The position numbers were made by a program, and so were the translations under genes. Shown here piece by piece: positions 5,727-11,883 of a DNA stretch of 25,737 nucleotides; the stretch's first letter is position 1; the number at the start of each line of letters is the position of its first letter. The stretch covers positions 1 to 25,737 of IMG/VR virus record IMGVR_UViG_3300037011_000620, one strand, 5' to 3'. Source of the DNA: a virus. The notes below the pieces were generated by a model. The model was not told the DNA's origin, ran no database searches, and saw nothing but the letters and a program-made list of their open reading frames with translations.

Positions 5727-6259
5727 TAGAGCCTCCTCAGAACTTCTTTTAGTTTGGCAGCATATTCAGCCTTGTTCTCTGCATTGAAAGAGTGATAAGC
5801 GGCTAAATCTGTCTGTCCCATGCTTTTGTTTATGTTGATGATTTTACATGCCACTTCAACATTTTTGTAGACATTAAGAAGGTCTTTTGGATCTCTTGTA
5901 AATCTGTTCTTCCAAGTTGGCCAGTTGATTTGCATCAATCCGTGGTCGCCTGAACTGTTGATAAGGGTTGGTCTAAAGGACGACTCAACATAAGCTATAG
6001 CAACGAGGTTCTTTGGTTTTATTCCATAGTACCGAGCATGTTCTGCTATAGCAAGGGCCACTTTCTTTTTTGTTTCAGGCGGGACATCTGCTCCCGTCTT
6101 GTCGATCATTTCTTCTACTTTTATTACGTCTGGGTGATCGATCGGGCTTATCGTTATCCTAGAAATTGGGCTGACCATCAAACCCGATTCACCTCTACTA
6201 AGTATTACTGCGAACACTGACACCAATGCAAATAGTACGATTATTAGATTCCTTTTCAT
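5726..6259 (-). CDS. Lytic transglycosylase (SLT/lysozyme-like fold), membrane-anchored or secreted
   Basis: This 177-residue protein has a hydrophobic N-terminal segment (residues 4-20, signal or anchor). It then has an SLT-type domain with the catalytic Glu in AIAYVESSF (about 88-96) and the downstream GDHGLMQINWPTW motif. The family cleaves the glycan strands of peptidoglycan. It is smaller than cellular Slt and similar to phage endolysins or virion-associated lysozymes. A GGGAGG site lies 13 nt from ATG, further than usual; a small GGT/ACC hairpin between them may shorten the distance. The promoter is at 6320-6348, and the downstream membrane gene is coupled. Confidence 0.85.
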   Translation of the reverse strand: MKRNLIIVLFALVSVFAVILSRGESGLMVSPISRITISPIDHPDVIKVEEMIDKTGADVPPETKKKVALAIAEHARYYGIKPKNLVAIAYVESSFRPTLINSSGDHGLMQINWPTWKNRFTRDPKDLLNVYKNVEVACKIININKSMGQTDLAAYHSFNAENKAEYAAKLKEVLRRL

Positions 6260-6319
6260 CGTGGTGGGTTTACCTCCCCATCGTAGGTTTTTGGGCTCCT
6301 TTCAATTTGATATAATACC

Positions 6320-6348
6320 ACTATAACACATCTGCAATTGATTGTACA
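6320..6348 (-). promoter_or_regulatory. Promoter for the lysis pair
   Basis: Minus strand TGTACA (6343-6348), 17-bp spacer, TATAGT (6320-6325). The upstream flank CAACGA precedes the -35, as at 16414 and 19293 (AACGA). Confidence 0.6.
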
Positions 6349-6354
6349 TCGTTG

Positions 6355-6426
<72 letters not shown>

Positions 6427-6429
6427 ATG

Positions 6430-6502
6430 TGCTCCCGAGTGGATTCGAACCACCACTGTGCTGGGTTTAAGCCAGCTGACTCTGCCGTTGGCCTACGAGA
6501 GC
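6430..6502 (-). tRNA. tRNA-Leu(UAA), short variable arm
   Basis: Acceptor GCTCTCG/CGGGAGC, anticodon loop CTTAAAC, T-loop TTCGAAT, A73. The variable region is ACAGT (5 nt), a class I shape rather than the long arm usual for bacterial Leu. Confidence 0.88.
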
Positions 6503-6505
6503 ATT

Positions 6506-6580
6506 TGGTAGCCTTGGGAGGAATCGAACCTGCCAATAAGCAATTATAAGTTGCCCGTTATACCGTTTAACTACAAGGCC
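6506..6580 (-). tRNA. tRNA-Ile(UAU), encoded CCA
   Basis: Acceptor GGCCTTG/CAAGGCT, anticodon loop CTTATAA, T-arm GCAGG-TTCGATT-CCTCC with one mismatch, A73 followed by CCA. It would read AUA, a rare codon in many bacteria. Confidence 0.9.
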
Positions 6581-6582
6581 AT

Positions 6583-6819
6583 TTATCTATCAAGATACTT
6601 AATTGTCACATACGTTCCAACAAAACACCCTAAGCTTGCTGGGATCAAAACCCATGAATCTTTAATAAACTCGGCAAATGTAAAAGCACCAATAACATAG
6701 ATAAGAATTGATAGGAGAGCTGCTTTAAAGGCTTTCCCCGATGCCGACCATCGGATATAAAGTGCCCATACGATATCGGTAATAAGCAATGCAATGAATA
6801 TGATTATGTATTTTATCAT
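6583..6819 (-). CDS. Small multi-pass membrane protein (78 aa)
   Basis: Three hydrophobic segments are visible at about 2-20, 33-49 and 56-74. DIVWALYIRW and FVGTYVTIKYL are reminiscent of small phage inner-membrane proteins of unknown role. A holin-like function is possible but not supported by context. The start overlaps the stop of the caspase-like gene (ATGA-type, 4 nt), and the stop lies 2 nt from tRNA-Ile(UAU). Confidence 0.75.
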   Translation of the reverse strand: MIKYIIIFIALLITDIVWALYIRWSASGKAFKAALLSILIYVIGAFTFAEFIKDSWVLIPASLGCFVGTYVTIKYLDR

Positions 6820-7478
6820 AATTCTTCTCGTGTCGAAAGTATACGTCCATCACCGCCTCTGTAGAATAAAGAGAACTTCAGGTCTACAGCCATGGGAAAT
6901 ACTTCGTACAGATTACGTGCAGCATCTTCAGGTTTTGTCATGATGTCCCATTTGGTATTTGTATGAGACGGTCTCCTGAAACGTCCTGATAACAAAAGAC
7001 GGAAGAACATGATGTCGCATAACGTACCCTCAAGCCAGGGCGTCCATTTTGAAAATCCTGCTACCCACTTGAGAGTTGATATGTTATTAAGCAACATCTC
7101 GGCAGTCTTGCGGTTAGCAAAGTCACAAGCGCCGAAATATAGACCATCAAAATTGGTCGTTTTGATTAAAATATTCCGGAGTCTTACTCTATTAATTGGT
7201 CTAAGTGCTTGAAGCTTGTCTTTCTCTGCATGTACACCAAAGTATCCTATTTTCAGACGAGCATCGAGCCCAACATCAAGCTTATAATTCAGCGCCGCTT
7301 CGATTCCCTCTGATGTTTGAAATACATAATACGAAAATAAAGCATCGTGACCCGATTCATCTGAATCAAGTTCTCTTTGTAACTGCACAAAGAAGGGCTT
7401 TACAGACTCCTCGTGTTTACTATCCCATTGGGCCTCATATAGTTTGATGACATACTTGACTTCGGTTCTGTTTTTCAT
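6816..7478 (-). CDS. Candidate caspase/CHAT-like cysteine-peptidase-fold protein (220 aa)
   Basis: Residues 77-84 (IGYFGVHA) and 112-121 (GLYFGACDFA) have the spacing and flavour of the His and Cys motifs of clan CD peptidases (hydrophobic strand then H; hydrophobic strand then AC). A CHAT-like continuation follows: LKWVAGFSKWTPWLEGTLCD, then a helix. The His would be H83 and the Cys C118. This is pattern recognition only; HG is replaced by HA, so activity is uncertain. ATG 7478 is 2 nt below the 3' end of tRNA-Thr(CGU), and the only ribosome-site-like sequence (GGGGGC) is the acceptor strand of that tRNA. Its role in the phage is unknown. Confidence 0.7.
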   Translation of the reverse strand: MKNRTEVKYVIKLYEAQWDSKHEESVKPFFVQLQRELDSDESGHDALFSYYVFQTSEGIEAALNYKLDVGLDARLKIGYFGVHAEKDKLQALRPINRVRLRNILIKTTNFDGLYFGACDFANRKTAEMLLNNISTLKWVAGFSKWTPWLEGTLCDIMFFRLLLSGRFRRPSHTNTKWDIMTKPEDAARNLYEVFPMAVDLKFSLFYRGGDGRILSTREEL

Positions 7479-7479
7479 G

Positions 7480-7550
7480 AGCCCCCACTCGGAATCGAAC
7501 CAAGGCTAACTGCTTACGAAACAGTTGTTCTACCACTAAACTATGAGGGC
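7480..7550 (-). tRNA. tRNA-Thr(CGU)
   Basis: Acceptor GCCCTCA/TGGGGGC, anticodon arm ACTGT-TTCGTAA-GCAGT, T-loop TTCGATT, T73. The next gene starts 2 nt downstream. Confidence 0.92.
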
Positions 7551-7556
7551 AAATCA

Positions 7557-7763
7557 TTAGCCCCGGGGAGATTCGAACTCCCACTGTACTGGTTCTAAGC
7601 CAGCTTCCTCTGCCGTTGGGATACGAGGCCATTCTAACTCTTCTAAAGCTTCACCAATTTCTTCTTCTAAAAATCGCTTGTAATACTGACGCATGTCGTG
7701 ATAGTCGTATACACCATCCCATCCCCAACAAACCTGTTTTTCCATATTCGTTGATTTTTGCAT
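7557..7763 (-). CDS. Small hypothetical protein whose frame runs through tRNA-Leu(UAG) (68 aa)
   Basis: ATG 7763 lies 2 nt past the 3' end of tRNA-Leu(GAG), with GGGG in that acceptor as the only ribosome-site-like sequence. Residues 1-44 (MQKSTNMEKQVCWGWDGVYD, then an acidic helix ending EIGEALEELE) have protein-like composition. The last 24 residues (WPRIPTAEEAG... to SPRG) are encoded entirely by tRNA-Leu(UAG), and the TAA stop uses its final bases. The authentic protein may be truncated by processing. No family is recognised. Confidence 0.5.
   Translation of the reverse strand: MQKSTNMEKQVCWGWDGVYDYHDMRQYYKRFLEEEIGEALEELEWPRIPTAEEAGLEPVQWEFESPRG
7558..7630 (-). tRNA. tRNA-Leu(UAG), short variable arm
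   Basis: Acceptor GGCCTCG/CGGGGCT, anticodon loop CTTAGAA in stem GCTGG/CCAGT, T-arm GGGAG-TTCGAAT-CTCCC, A73. Variable region ACAGT (5 nt). It lies completely inside the reading frame 7557-7763. Confidence 0.88.
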
Positions 7764-7764
7764 G

Positions 7765-7837
7765 TGACCCCGAGTGGATTCGAACCACCACTTTACAGCT
7801 TCTCGAACTGTTTCCTCTGCCGTTGGGATACGAGGCC
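7765..7837 (-). tRNA. tRNA-Leu(GAG), short variable arm
   Basis: Acceptor GGCCTCG/CGGGGTC, anticodon stem ACAGT/GCTGT with loop TCGAGAA, T-loop TTCGAAT, A73. Variable region AAAGT. Its 5' half is identical to tRNA-Leu(UAG), pointing to duplication with anticodon change. Base 1 is shared with the stop of the FkbM gene. Confidence 0.87.
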
Positions 7838-8514
7838 TAATAAATGCCATTCTTTAAAAGCCGATTGTTTATGAAAACGCTGTCTTGCCACACAGGCGTA
7901 TTGTTTATATTATGGTATGACACATAATCTTTATCGCCAAAATATGTGAAACCGAGTGTCATCATTTGATATAATATGTCTGCAAACAATGCTTGCCCTT
8001 CATATTGAGGCTGAAACATGGTCTCAATCACACAAAGATTGGCACGGCGGAAAGTATTTTGTCCGCCTCTAATCACTTTATCTTCAAATCCCTGTGTGTC
8101 GCTCTTTATAAAGAGGCACTTTCCAAGTGAATCGATGTTGACAAACTCATCTAGTCTTACAGTTCGAACAGTAATTTGATTAGACGCAACGTCGATCGAA
8201 AAGCCCTTTTTAATATAATCTTTTGTCAAACTATTGATCTTTAATATCGAACTTGCAGGTCCAAAATTGCACACATTAAAAGTCGTTTCACCCTCGACGT
8301 CAGATAAAGCAACATTAAAGGCTTTAAATTTCTTGTCGAATTCAAAGAACTTACTCAATTGACCATATTCAGCTGGCAACGGTTCAAATGCATATATCAT
8401 AGCTTCTGGTCTATATGCTCTAAACTCTTTTGAATAATCGCCGATGTTTGCGCCGATATCAATCATCGTATCAAACTTAAGATCGTTTATCCACGTCTGA
8501 TCGGGTTTGCACAT
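7837..8514 (-). CDS. FkbM-family SAM-dependent methyltransferase
   Basis: This 225-residue protein has the SAM-binding motif MIDIGANIGDYS (17-28), the acidic motif YAFEPLP (41-47) and FIKSDTQGFE further on, all typical of FkbM-type O-methyltransferases. In cells these often modify sugars or small metabolites; in a phage the target could be glycan, nucleotide or protein, which is unknown here. Length is close to the usual 200-270. ATG 8514 follows GAGG. The TAG stop shares its G with base 1 of tRNA-Leu(GAG). It is one of three methyltransferases in the window. Confidence 0.87.
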   Translation of the reverse strand: MCKPDQTWINDLKFDTMIDIGANIGDYSKEFRAYRPEAMIYAFEPLPAEYGQLSKFFEFDKKFKAFNVALSDVEGETTFNVCNFGPASSILKINSLTKDYIKKGFSIDVASNQITVRTVRLDEFVNIDSLGKCLFIKSDTQGFEDKVIRGGQNTFRRANLCVIETMFQPQYEGQALFADILYQMMTLGFTYFGDKDYVSYHNINNTPVWQDSVFINNRLLKNGIY

Positions 8515-8526
8515 TTTTACCTCGAT

Positions 8527-8597
8527 TGGTCCCTAGAAGAATCGAACTTCTAATTTCTCCATGTCACGGAGACGGTTGACCATTAGCGTAAGGGACC
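8527..8597 (-). tRNA. tRNA-Val(GAC)
   Basis: Acceptor GGTCCCT/AGGGACC, anticodon arm TCTCC-GTGACAT-GGAGA, T-arm AGAAG-TTCGATT-CTTCT, A73. The D-stem is imperfect. It overlaps the stop end of gene 8583-8744 by 15 nt. Confidence 0.87.
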
Positions 8598-8744
8598 GAG
8601 TACGAAACGTGTAATATTTTCAACCCCAGTTTTGCACTTTGGACAGCGAAAACAATAAGCAATATCTCTAATGTTCATATGCCAAGAACTCTTATACGGA
8701 ATCACCTTCTTTTGGCATGCTGGACAATAATAAATGTTTTTCGT
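8583..8744 (-). CDS. Zinc-ribbon protein with no canonical start codon (about 53 aa)
   Basis: The body holds CPAC near the N-terminus and CFRCPKCKTG near the C-terminus, a four-cysteine zinc ribbon. A perfect AGGAGG (8752-8757) is present, but no ATG, GTG or TTG follows at a usable distance; the codon 7 nt downstream is ACG at 8744. The frame continues upstream into tRNA-Gly(GCC), where an ATG exists without a site. Either ACG is used, or a start was lost. The TAA stop is inside tRNA-Val(GAC). Confidence 0.5.
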   Translation of the reverse strand, partial: TKNIYYCPACQKKVIPYKSSWHMNIRDIAYCFRCPKCKTGVENITRFVLGPLR

Positions 8745-8758
8745 TTTCGTTCCTCCTG

Positions 8759-8830
8759 AGCGGGTGATGGGAATCGAACCCACCGCATTCTGGTTGGCAA
8801 CCAGGTATTCTACCGATGAATTACACCCGC
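8759..8830 (-). tRNA. tRNA-Gly(GCC)
   Basis: Acceptor GCGGGTG/CACCCGC, anticodon arm CCTGG-TTGCCAA-CCAGA, T-arm GTGGG-TTCGATT-CCCAT, U73. CCA not encoded. Confidence 0.92.
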
Positions 8831-8831
8831 G

Positions 8832-9206
8832 TTAGAAATTAACATGCAATCCCAGTTTATAGTTATTTACAACACAACCTGTCGTTACCGCTAAAGATAA
8901 TCCTTGGAAGTAAGGACGCCACTTAGACGGTAGGACATGAGTAATAGCCGGGTTGATAACTGTACCCAGACCCATGAACCAATTTACCCTACTAACGGAC
9001 GGATATTCCCCAATAAACGGATTGTTCTCGTGAAACTTATTGGGGTTCTTTGCGATGTCTAACGTTTGACCCCAATCAACGATATGTAAAACCGTCCAGG
9101 TGGCCTGAAGTGTGTAATCCCTCTTACTCCATTCGTCGAAGGCGAAAGTTTTACTTGGAAGTAACAATATGACTACCAAAAGTAATAACTTTAGATAGGA
9201 GACCAT
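8832..9206 (-). CDS. Secreted or membrane hypothetical protein (124 aa)
   Basis: An N-terminal signal sequence is clear (KLLLLVVILLLPSKTFAF, likely cleavage after TFA). A second hydrophobic stretch near the C-terminus (FQGLSLAVTTGCVV) could be a membrane helix. The middle contains the conserved-looking HIVDWGQTLDIAKNP and FHENNPFIGEYPS. I recall similar phage membrane proteins of unknown function but cannot name one. The start overlaps the stop of 9191-9445 by 16 nt with only a weak site, so translation is probably coupled. Confidence 0.72.
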   Translation of the reverse strand: MVSYLKLLLLVVILLLPSKTFAFDEWSKRDYTLQATWTVLHIVDWGQTLDIAKNPNKFHENNPFIGEYPSVSRVNWFMGLGTVINPAITHVLPSKWRPYFQGLSLAVTTGCVVNNYKLGLHVNF

Positions 9207-9445
9207 ATGATCTCATCATCGTCGGCGTGAACAGTGTTTTTTGTACCGCACTTTGGACAACGTTCATGAGCTCTTTTTGATTCGTGCTCATAAAATGCTT
9301 GACCCGATAGATACGAACCAGATTCATCCCACTTAGCTACAACTTTTTCCTCTTTAAAATACATCTCGTCAAGCCGAATTTTAGGCATTGCTTTGTACTT
9401 AAGAAGCCAAGCACCAACATCAGCATGACAATTTGTACAATGCAT
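9191..9445 (-). CDS. Small zinc-finger protein (84 aa)
   Basis: ATG 9445 follows AAGGAGG. The protein has CTNC (residues 3-6) at the N-terminus and CPKCG near residue 63, a widely split CxxC pair likely to bind one zinc. The tail is acidic (HADDDEIIWSPI). The longer frame into tRNA-Asn has no ribosome site. Nucleic-acid or protein binding is possible; nothing specific is known. Confidence 0.73.
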   Translation of the reverse strand: MHCTNCHADVGAWLLKYKAMPKIRLDEMYFKEEKVVAKWDESGSYLSGQAFYEHESKRAHERCPKCGTKNTVHADDDEIIWSPI

Positions 9446-9463
9446 AAAAACCTCCTTGTAATG

Positions 9464-9534
9464 CTCCCCTACGAGGATTCGAACCTCGATTGAGTGATTA
9501 ACAGTCACCTGTCCTGCCGTTGAACGATAAGGGA
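9464..9534 (-). tRNA. tRNA-Asn(GUU)
   Basis: Acceptor TCCCTTA/TAGGGGA, anticodon arm GGTGA-CTGTTAA-TCACT, T-arm CGAGG-TTCGAAT-CCTCG. G73 as in bacterial Asn tRNA. Confidence 0.93.
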
Positions 9535-9540
9535 ATGTGA

Positions 9541-9563
9541 GGGAGGGGTCCGGAGACCCTCCC
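9541..9563 (-). terminator. GC-rich hairpin downstream of the lipoprotein gene
   Basis: GGGAGGG/CCCTCCC with extra pairs and a CTCCGG-type loop makes a very stable stem 9 nt after the lipoprotein stop. No U-tract follows on the minus strand, so it may be a pausing, processing or stability element rather than an intrinsic terminator. Confidence 0.4.
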
Positions 9564-9572
9564 GGTTAGTTG

Positions 9573-10361
9573 TTAGTTAACGTCGCCGTTAAGTGTTGCC
9601 TGAACAATAAATTTGTCTGCTGTAACAGATGGTGAACTATCTCGTCCCTTAGAATCTACCGCTGTAACTGCAAAGCGATACTTCTTAGGAGTATAACTGT
9701 CAGAACAACGCAAATTAACAGCTGAAAGAGGTGCAGGATTCACACCCACAAATGGCTCTCCAGGAAGATTCTCAGTATGACCATCCCAATAATACGAACT
9801 ACCCGTACCATTGGCAAGCTTCACAGGAATTCCAAAAAATCCTTGTGGATCAACGGTAACTGCCCACACATTATACGACACAATAGTACCGCCACCGGCA
9901 GAACCAGTCCACCGGATAGTAGCGCCTCTAGCCTCATCAGTTTCTGGCTCAGTATCTCCATGATATGCTGAAACAAACATTGGCGGATTCGCTACTGGCA
10001 CCAAAGAAGCCGCTTCAAGAACAGCAAGCCGACCATTAAGTTCTTTTACAATTTTTTCGAGTTCATCAAGTCGACCACCAATAGTAACATTGTCGGTGTT
10101 CACTTGCTTCCGAAGAGCTTCAAGCTCAGCACTAAGATCATTTATCTGAGTCTGAAGAAAAATGATCGTTTCATTACTCACTGAACCTCCTGAAAGAGCA
10201 GCAATCTGATTCTGGAGTTCGGTGATCTGATTCTGAAGATTGTCGAACTTGTAATCGTTGTTGGTTGTGTCTAGACTTGTCATGCCCTCTAGTCCACCAC
10301 CGCTGCAACCACCCAAGACTAATGCAAACGCCAACATAAACGCTAATACAATTTTTCTCAT
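9573..10361 (-). CDS. Lipoprotein with coiled coil and Fn3-like domain (262 aa)
   Basis: ATG 10361 is preceded by GGAGGAG; a longer frame upstream has no site. Residues 1-19 are a lipoprotein signal with lipobox LGGC (lipidated Cys19). A coiled coil follows, roughly 38-110, with heptads of Leu/Ile (LQNQITELQNQIAAL). From about 125 the sequence reads as a fibronectin-III-like beta domain (ANPPMFVSAYHGD, IRWTGSAGGG, YRFAVTAVDSKGRDSSP). A phage-encoded surface lipoprotein may alter the infected cell envelope, for example superinfection exclusion; that is inference. Only one Cys is seen besides the lipobox. Confidence 0.8.
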   Translation of the reverse strand: MRKIVLAFMLAFALVLGGCSGGGLEGMTSLDTTNNDYKFDNLQNQITELQNQIAALSGGSVSNETIIFLQTQINDLSAELEALRKQVNTDNVTIGGRLDELEKIVKELNGRLAVLEAASLVPVANPPMFVSAYHGDTEPETDEARGATIRWTGSAGGGTIVSYNVWAVTVDPQGFFGIPVKLANGTGSSYYWDGHTENLPGEPFVGVNPAPLSAVNLRCSDSYTPKKYRFAVTAVDSKGRDSSPSVTADKFIVQATLNGDVN

Positions 10362-10401
10362 ACGTTTCTCCTCCGCTACGTTTTTTGGTTCGCGAAATTG
10401 A

Positions 10402-10599
10402 TTAGTTGTATTTACGGCAGCCGAACCGCATACTCTTTCTCTTGCGACGAACTCCTCCGTCATTCATTGTATTGTAAGCCAACCTCAATCTGTATACGTC
10501 CCTCTCGCGCTCATAAGCTCTCCATCTTAAAAAGCCCTTCTTAGCAAAGAAGCCGAAAATCAAGAGTAAGAGAGTTAATAGAACAAGTAGCGCAACCAT
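10402..10599 (-). CDS. Small single-pass membrane protein with basic tail (65 aa)
   Basis: ATG 10599 follows GAGG at 6 nt. Residues 1-18 (MVALLVLLTLLLLIFGFF) form a membrane helix. The rest is strongly basic (KKGFLRWRAYERERDVYRLR, later VRRKRKSMRFGCRKYN). Topology would be N-out with a cytoplasmic basic tail. It precedes the lipoprotein by 40 nt and may be co-transcribed. Function unknown. Confidence 0.7.
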   Translation of the reverse strand: MVALLVLLTLLLLIFGFFAKKGFLRWRAYERERDVYRLRLAYNTMNDGGVRRKRKSMRFGCRKYN

Positions 10600-10650
10600 G
10601 ACGAACCTCGCTTCCTGGTCGAGTCAACGGTTTATGCCCGACTACGTCTG

Positions 10651-10722
10651 TGGAGCCAATGGGGATTGAACCCACGACCTTTCCGATGCCACCGGAACGC
10701 TCTCCCTCTGAGCTATAGCCCC
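10651..10722 (-). tRNA. tRNA-Ala(GGC)
   Basis: Acceptor GGGGCTA/TGGCTCC with the G3-U70 alanine identity pair, anticodon loop GTGGCAT, T-loop TTCAATC, A73. Confidence 0.93.
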
Positions 10723-10785
10723 ATGACCCAGTATTTTACGAGCCTGGGACTCCACTCGGGCAGGGATTAGCCTCTGCCATTTCTG

Positions 10786-10917
10786 TTAGGCGTTCTTGGC
10801 TCGTCTTTGACGACCGCCCTTCACACCCCTCTTCTTGCCTCGACGTTTACGGTTAGGGTTGGAACCCATTTCACCGTAATCCTTGGCATTCCTATCTCGA
10901 TGAGGATAGTAACCCAT
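10786..10917 (-). CDS. Very basic 43-residue protein
   Basis: ATG 10917 follows AGGAGG at 6 nt, a strong site. The peptide begins MGYYPHRDRNAKDYGEMGSN and ends with an Arg/Lys-rich tail (NRKRRGKKRGVKGGRQRR), resembling small nucleic-acid-binding or ribosomal-protein-like tails. Function unknown; RNA or DNA binding is inferred from charge only. Between this gene and tRNA-Ala(GGC), 10723-10785 contains two small hairpins (CCCAG/CTGGG and GGCAG/CTGCC) and no gene. Confidence 0.68.
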   Translation of the reverse strand: MGYYPHRDRNAKDYGEMGSNPNRKRRGKKRGVKGGRQRRAKNA

Positions 10918-10942
10918 GACAAGCCTCCTATGTGCATTCGCA

Positions 10943-10957
10943 CTAGATACTTGACAT
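10943..10957 (-). CDS. Possible minigene (ATG, three codons, stop) with a strong ribosome site
   Basis: AAGGAGG is followed after 9 nt by ATG TCA AGT ATC TAG. The same stop also closes a 22-codon frame from ATG 11011, whose site (AAGGGAG) directly abuts its ATG. Either is speculative; a leader peptide for the downstream basic protein is possible. Confidence 0.25.
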   Translation of the reverse strand: MSSI

Positions 10958-10984
10958 GTTTACTTCCTCCTTGAGTTTAAAATT

Positions 10985-11045
10985 ATTCTGTGCCGGACCT
11001 CTGCCAGGCATCTCCCTTTCGGGTGTCTTCTTAGACGAACAGAAT
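10985..11045 (-). other. Cloverleaf-like 61-nt element
   Basis: ATTCTGT/ACAGAAT closes a domain containing GTCT-AAGA-AGAC, CCC-GAAA-GGG and a bulged GCC(T)GG/CCGGC stem with a 7-nt loop. Arm order mimics a tRNA but loops are too small for an anticodon. It could be a decayed tRNA or a structured leader between tRNA-Ala(UGC) and the basic-protein gene. Confidence 0.35.
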
Positions 11046-11047
11046 TT

Positions 11048-11126
11048 TGGTGGACCCTGTGGGAGTCCAACCCACCTGTTATCCTGATTGCAAGTCAGGC
11101 GACCACCGCACGCAGTCCCAGAGCCC
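11048..11126 (-). tRNA. tRNA-Ala(UGC), encoded CCA, unusual elbow
   Basis: Acceptor GGGCTCT/AGGGTCC with G3-U70, anticodon arm CCTGA-CTTGCAA-TCAGG, A73 plus CCA. The T-loop is TTGGACT (G at position 56) and the D-arm is atypical (GAC/GTC with a long GC-rich loop), so a rearranged D/T contact is likely. Its 5' 32 nt double as the 3' end of the HNH gene. Confidence 0.78.
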
Positions 11127-11616
11127 TTAAATCAATCTTCCTCCTATGAACCAATACATGATGATTTGGACAAAGAGGAACTAAGTTTTCTATCGAATTA
11201 TTGTTTCGATTGCTGTCTATATGATGAACATCAACAGCATCTGCAAATCCACAAATAAAACATTTTTTCTCATAATTGCTATAGCAAACATAATCGTAAG
11301 AACGTTCAGTTAGTCGACTATTCTTAGCAATACCACCAATTGAATTAGAACATTTTCTTGAGCAAAAACGCTTGTGCTTTACTTTTGATTTTTCTCTTGC
11401 CTTGACAAAAAATATTTTGCCACACTTTTCACATTTATGCTGGAAGTCTATAACTTCGCCATATAGTTTAACAATATTTTCTTTTGCAACATTCGATTGT
11501 CGCTCTTTAATCTCAGCATGCTTAGGATTTTTTGAACAGTATTTCGCGTGATTCCCTATTTTGCTTGTAGAAAACTCAACAAACTCGTTTTTGCAAAACC
11601 TACATTTCCAATTCAT
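11095..11616 (-). CDS. HNH endonuclease with zinc fingers (homing type)
   Basis: The protein has 173 residues. An N-terminal CRFC...H...C finger (residues 5-27) and a second CEKC...CSRKC (62-89) precede an HNH domain with CFICG (119-123), DVHHID (129-134), N140 and LCPNHH (148-153). The HH and final His form the metal and catalytic centre; free-standing HNH proteins of this type are usually homing endonucleases. ATG 11616 follows AGGAG. The C-terminus (RALGLRAVVA) is translated from the first half of tRNA-Ala(UGC), suggesting that insertion next to the tRNA recreated its 5' part. Confidence 0.85.
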   Translation of the reverse strand: MNWKCRFCKNEFVEFSTSKIGNHAKYCSKNPKHAEIKERQSNVAKENIVKLYGEVIDFQHKCEKCGKIFFVKAREKSKVKHKRFCSRKCSNSIGGIAKNSRLTERSYDYVCYSNYEKKCFICGFADAVDVHHIDSNRNNNSIENLVPLCPNHHVLVHRRKIDLRALGLRAVVA

Positions 11617-11683
11617 GTTGTTTATCTCCTGTTAACTTATTCAATATATAAATTAACAAGGAGTGGCGAAAAATTGCGTGTTA

Positions 11684-11721
11684 AATGCAAATTAATAGTT
11701 TTCCCGTTAAACTAAGACCCC
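11684..11721 (-). pseudogene. Orphan tRNA 5' half
   Basis: GGGGTCT-TA-GTTTAACGGGAAAAC is a perfect acceptor-5' strand plus D-arm, followed by a weak TTAA-TTTGCAT-TTAA stem-loop. No matching 3' acceptor or T-arm follows before the HNH gene. Probably a tRNA broken by rearrangement near the HNH insertion. Confidence 0.5.
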
Positions 11722-11882
11722 ATTTTGAAACGTTTCTTTTTATTACATGGCGAACCTTTTGCAATGATTCGCTTAAACAATTTGCATCTTATTCCTGAAA
11801 CTGTTCTACAGCTTTTCGCTGTGCATAAACCTCTTTCTTTTGGGATAGAGGCATGTACGCATAGAAAATCACAAAACTCCAT
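11712..11882 (-). CDS. Cysteine-rich small protein (56 aa)
   Basis: The frame starts at ATG 11882, one base after the TAA of the DUF3307 gene (TAAGATG), so it is translationally coupled; no independent site is strong. It has Cys at residues 4, 8, 20, 25, 33 and 46 and a basic tail (CNKKKRFKMGS), consistent with zinc binding. The TAG stop overlaps the D-arm start of the orphan tRNA half. Family unknown. Outside this gene and the orphan half, 11617-11683 contains an AT-rich leader only. Confidence 0.6.
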   Translation of the reverse strand: MEFCDFLCVHASIPKERGLCTAKSCRTVSGIRCKLFKRIIAKGSPCNKKKRFKMGS

Positions 11883-11883
11883 C

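Noticed and set aside
9541-9563. A confident rho-independent terminator
   Set aside because: The stem is very stable, but no U-tract follows on the transcribed strand, so it is listed only as a hairpin with low confidence.
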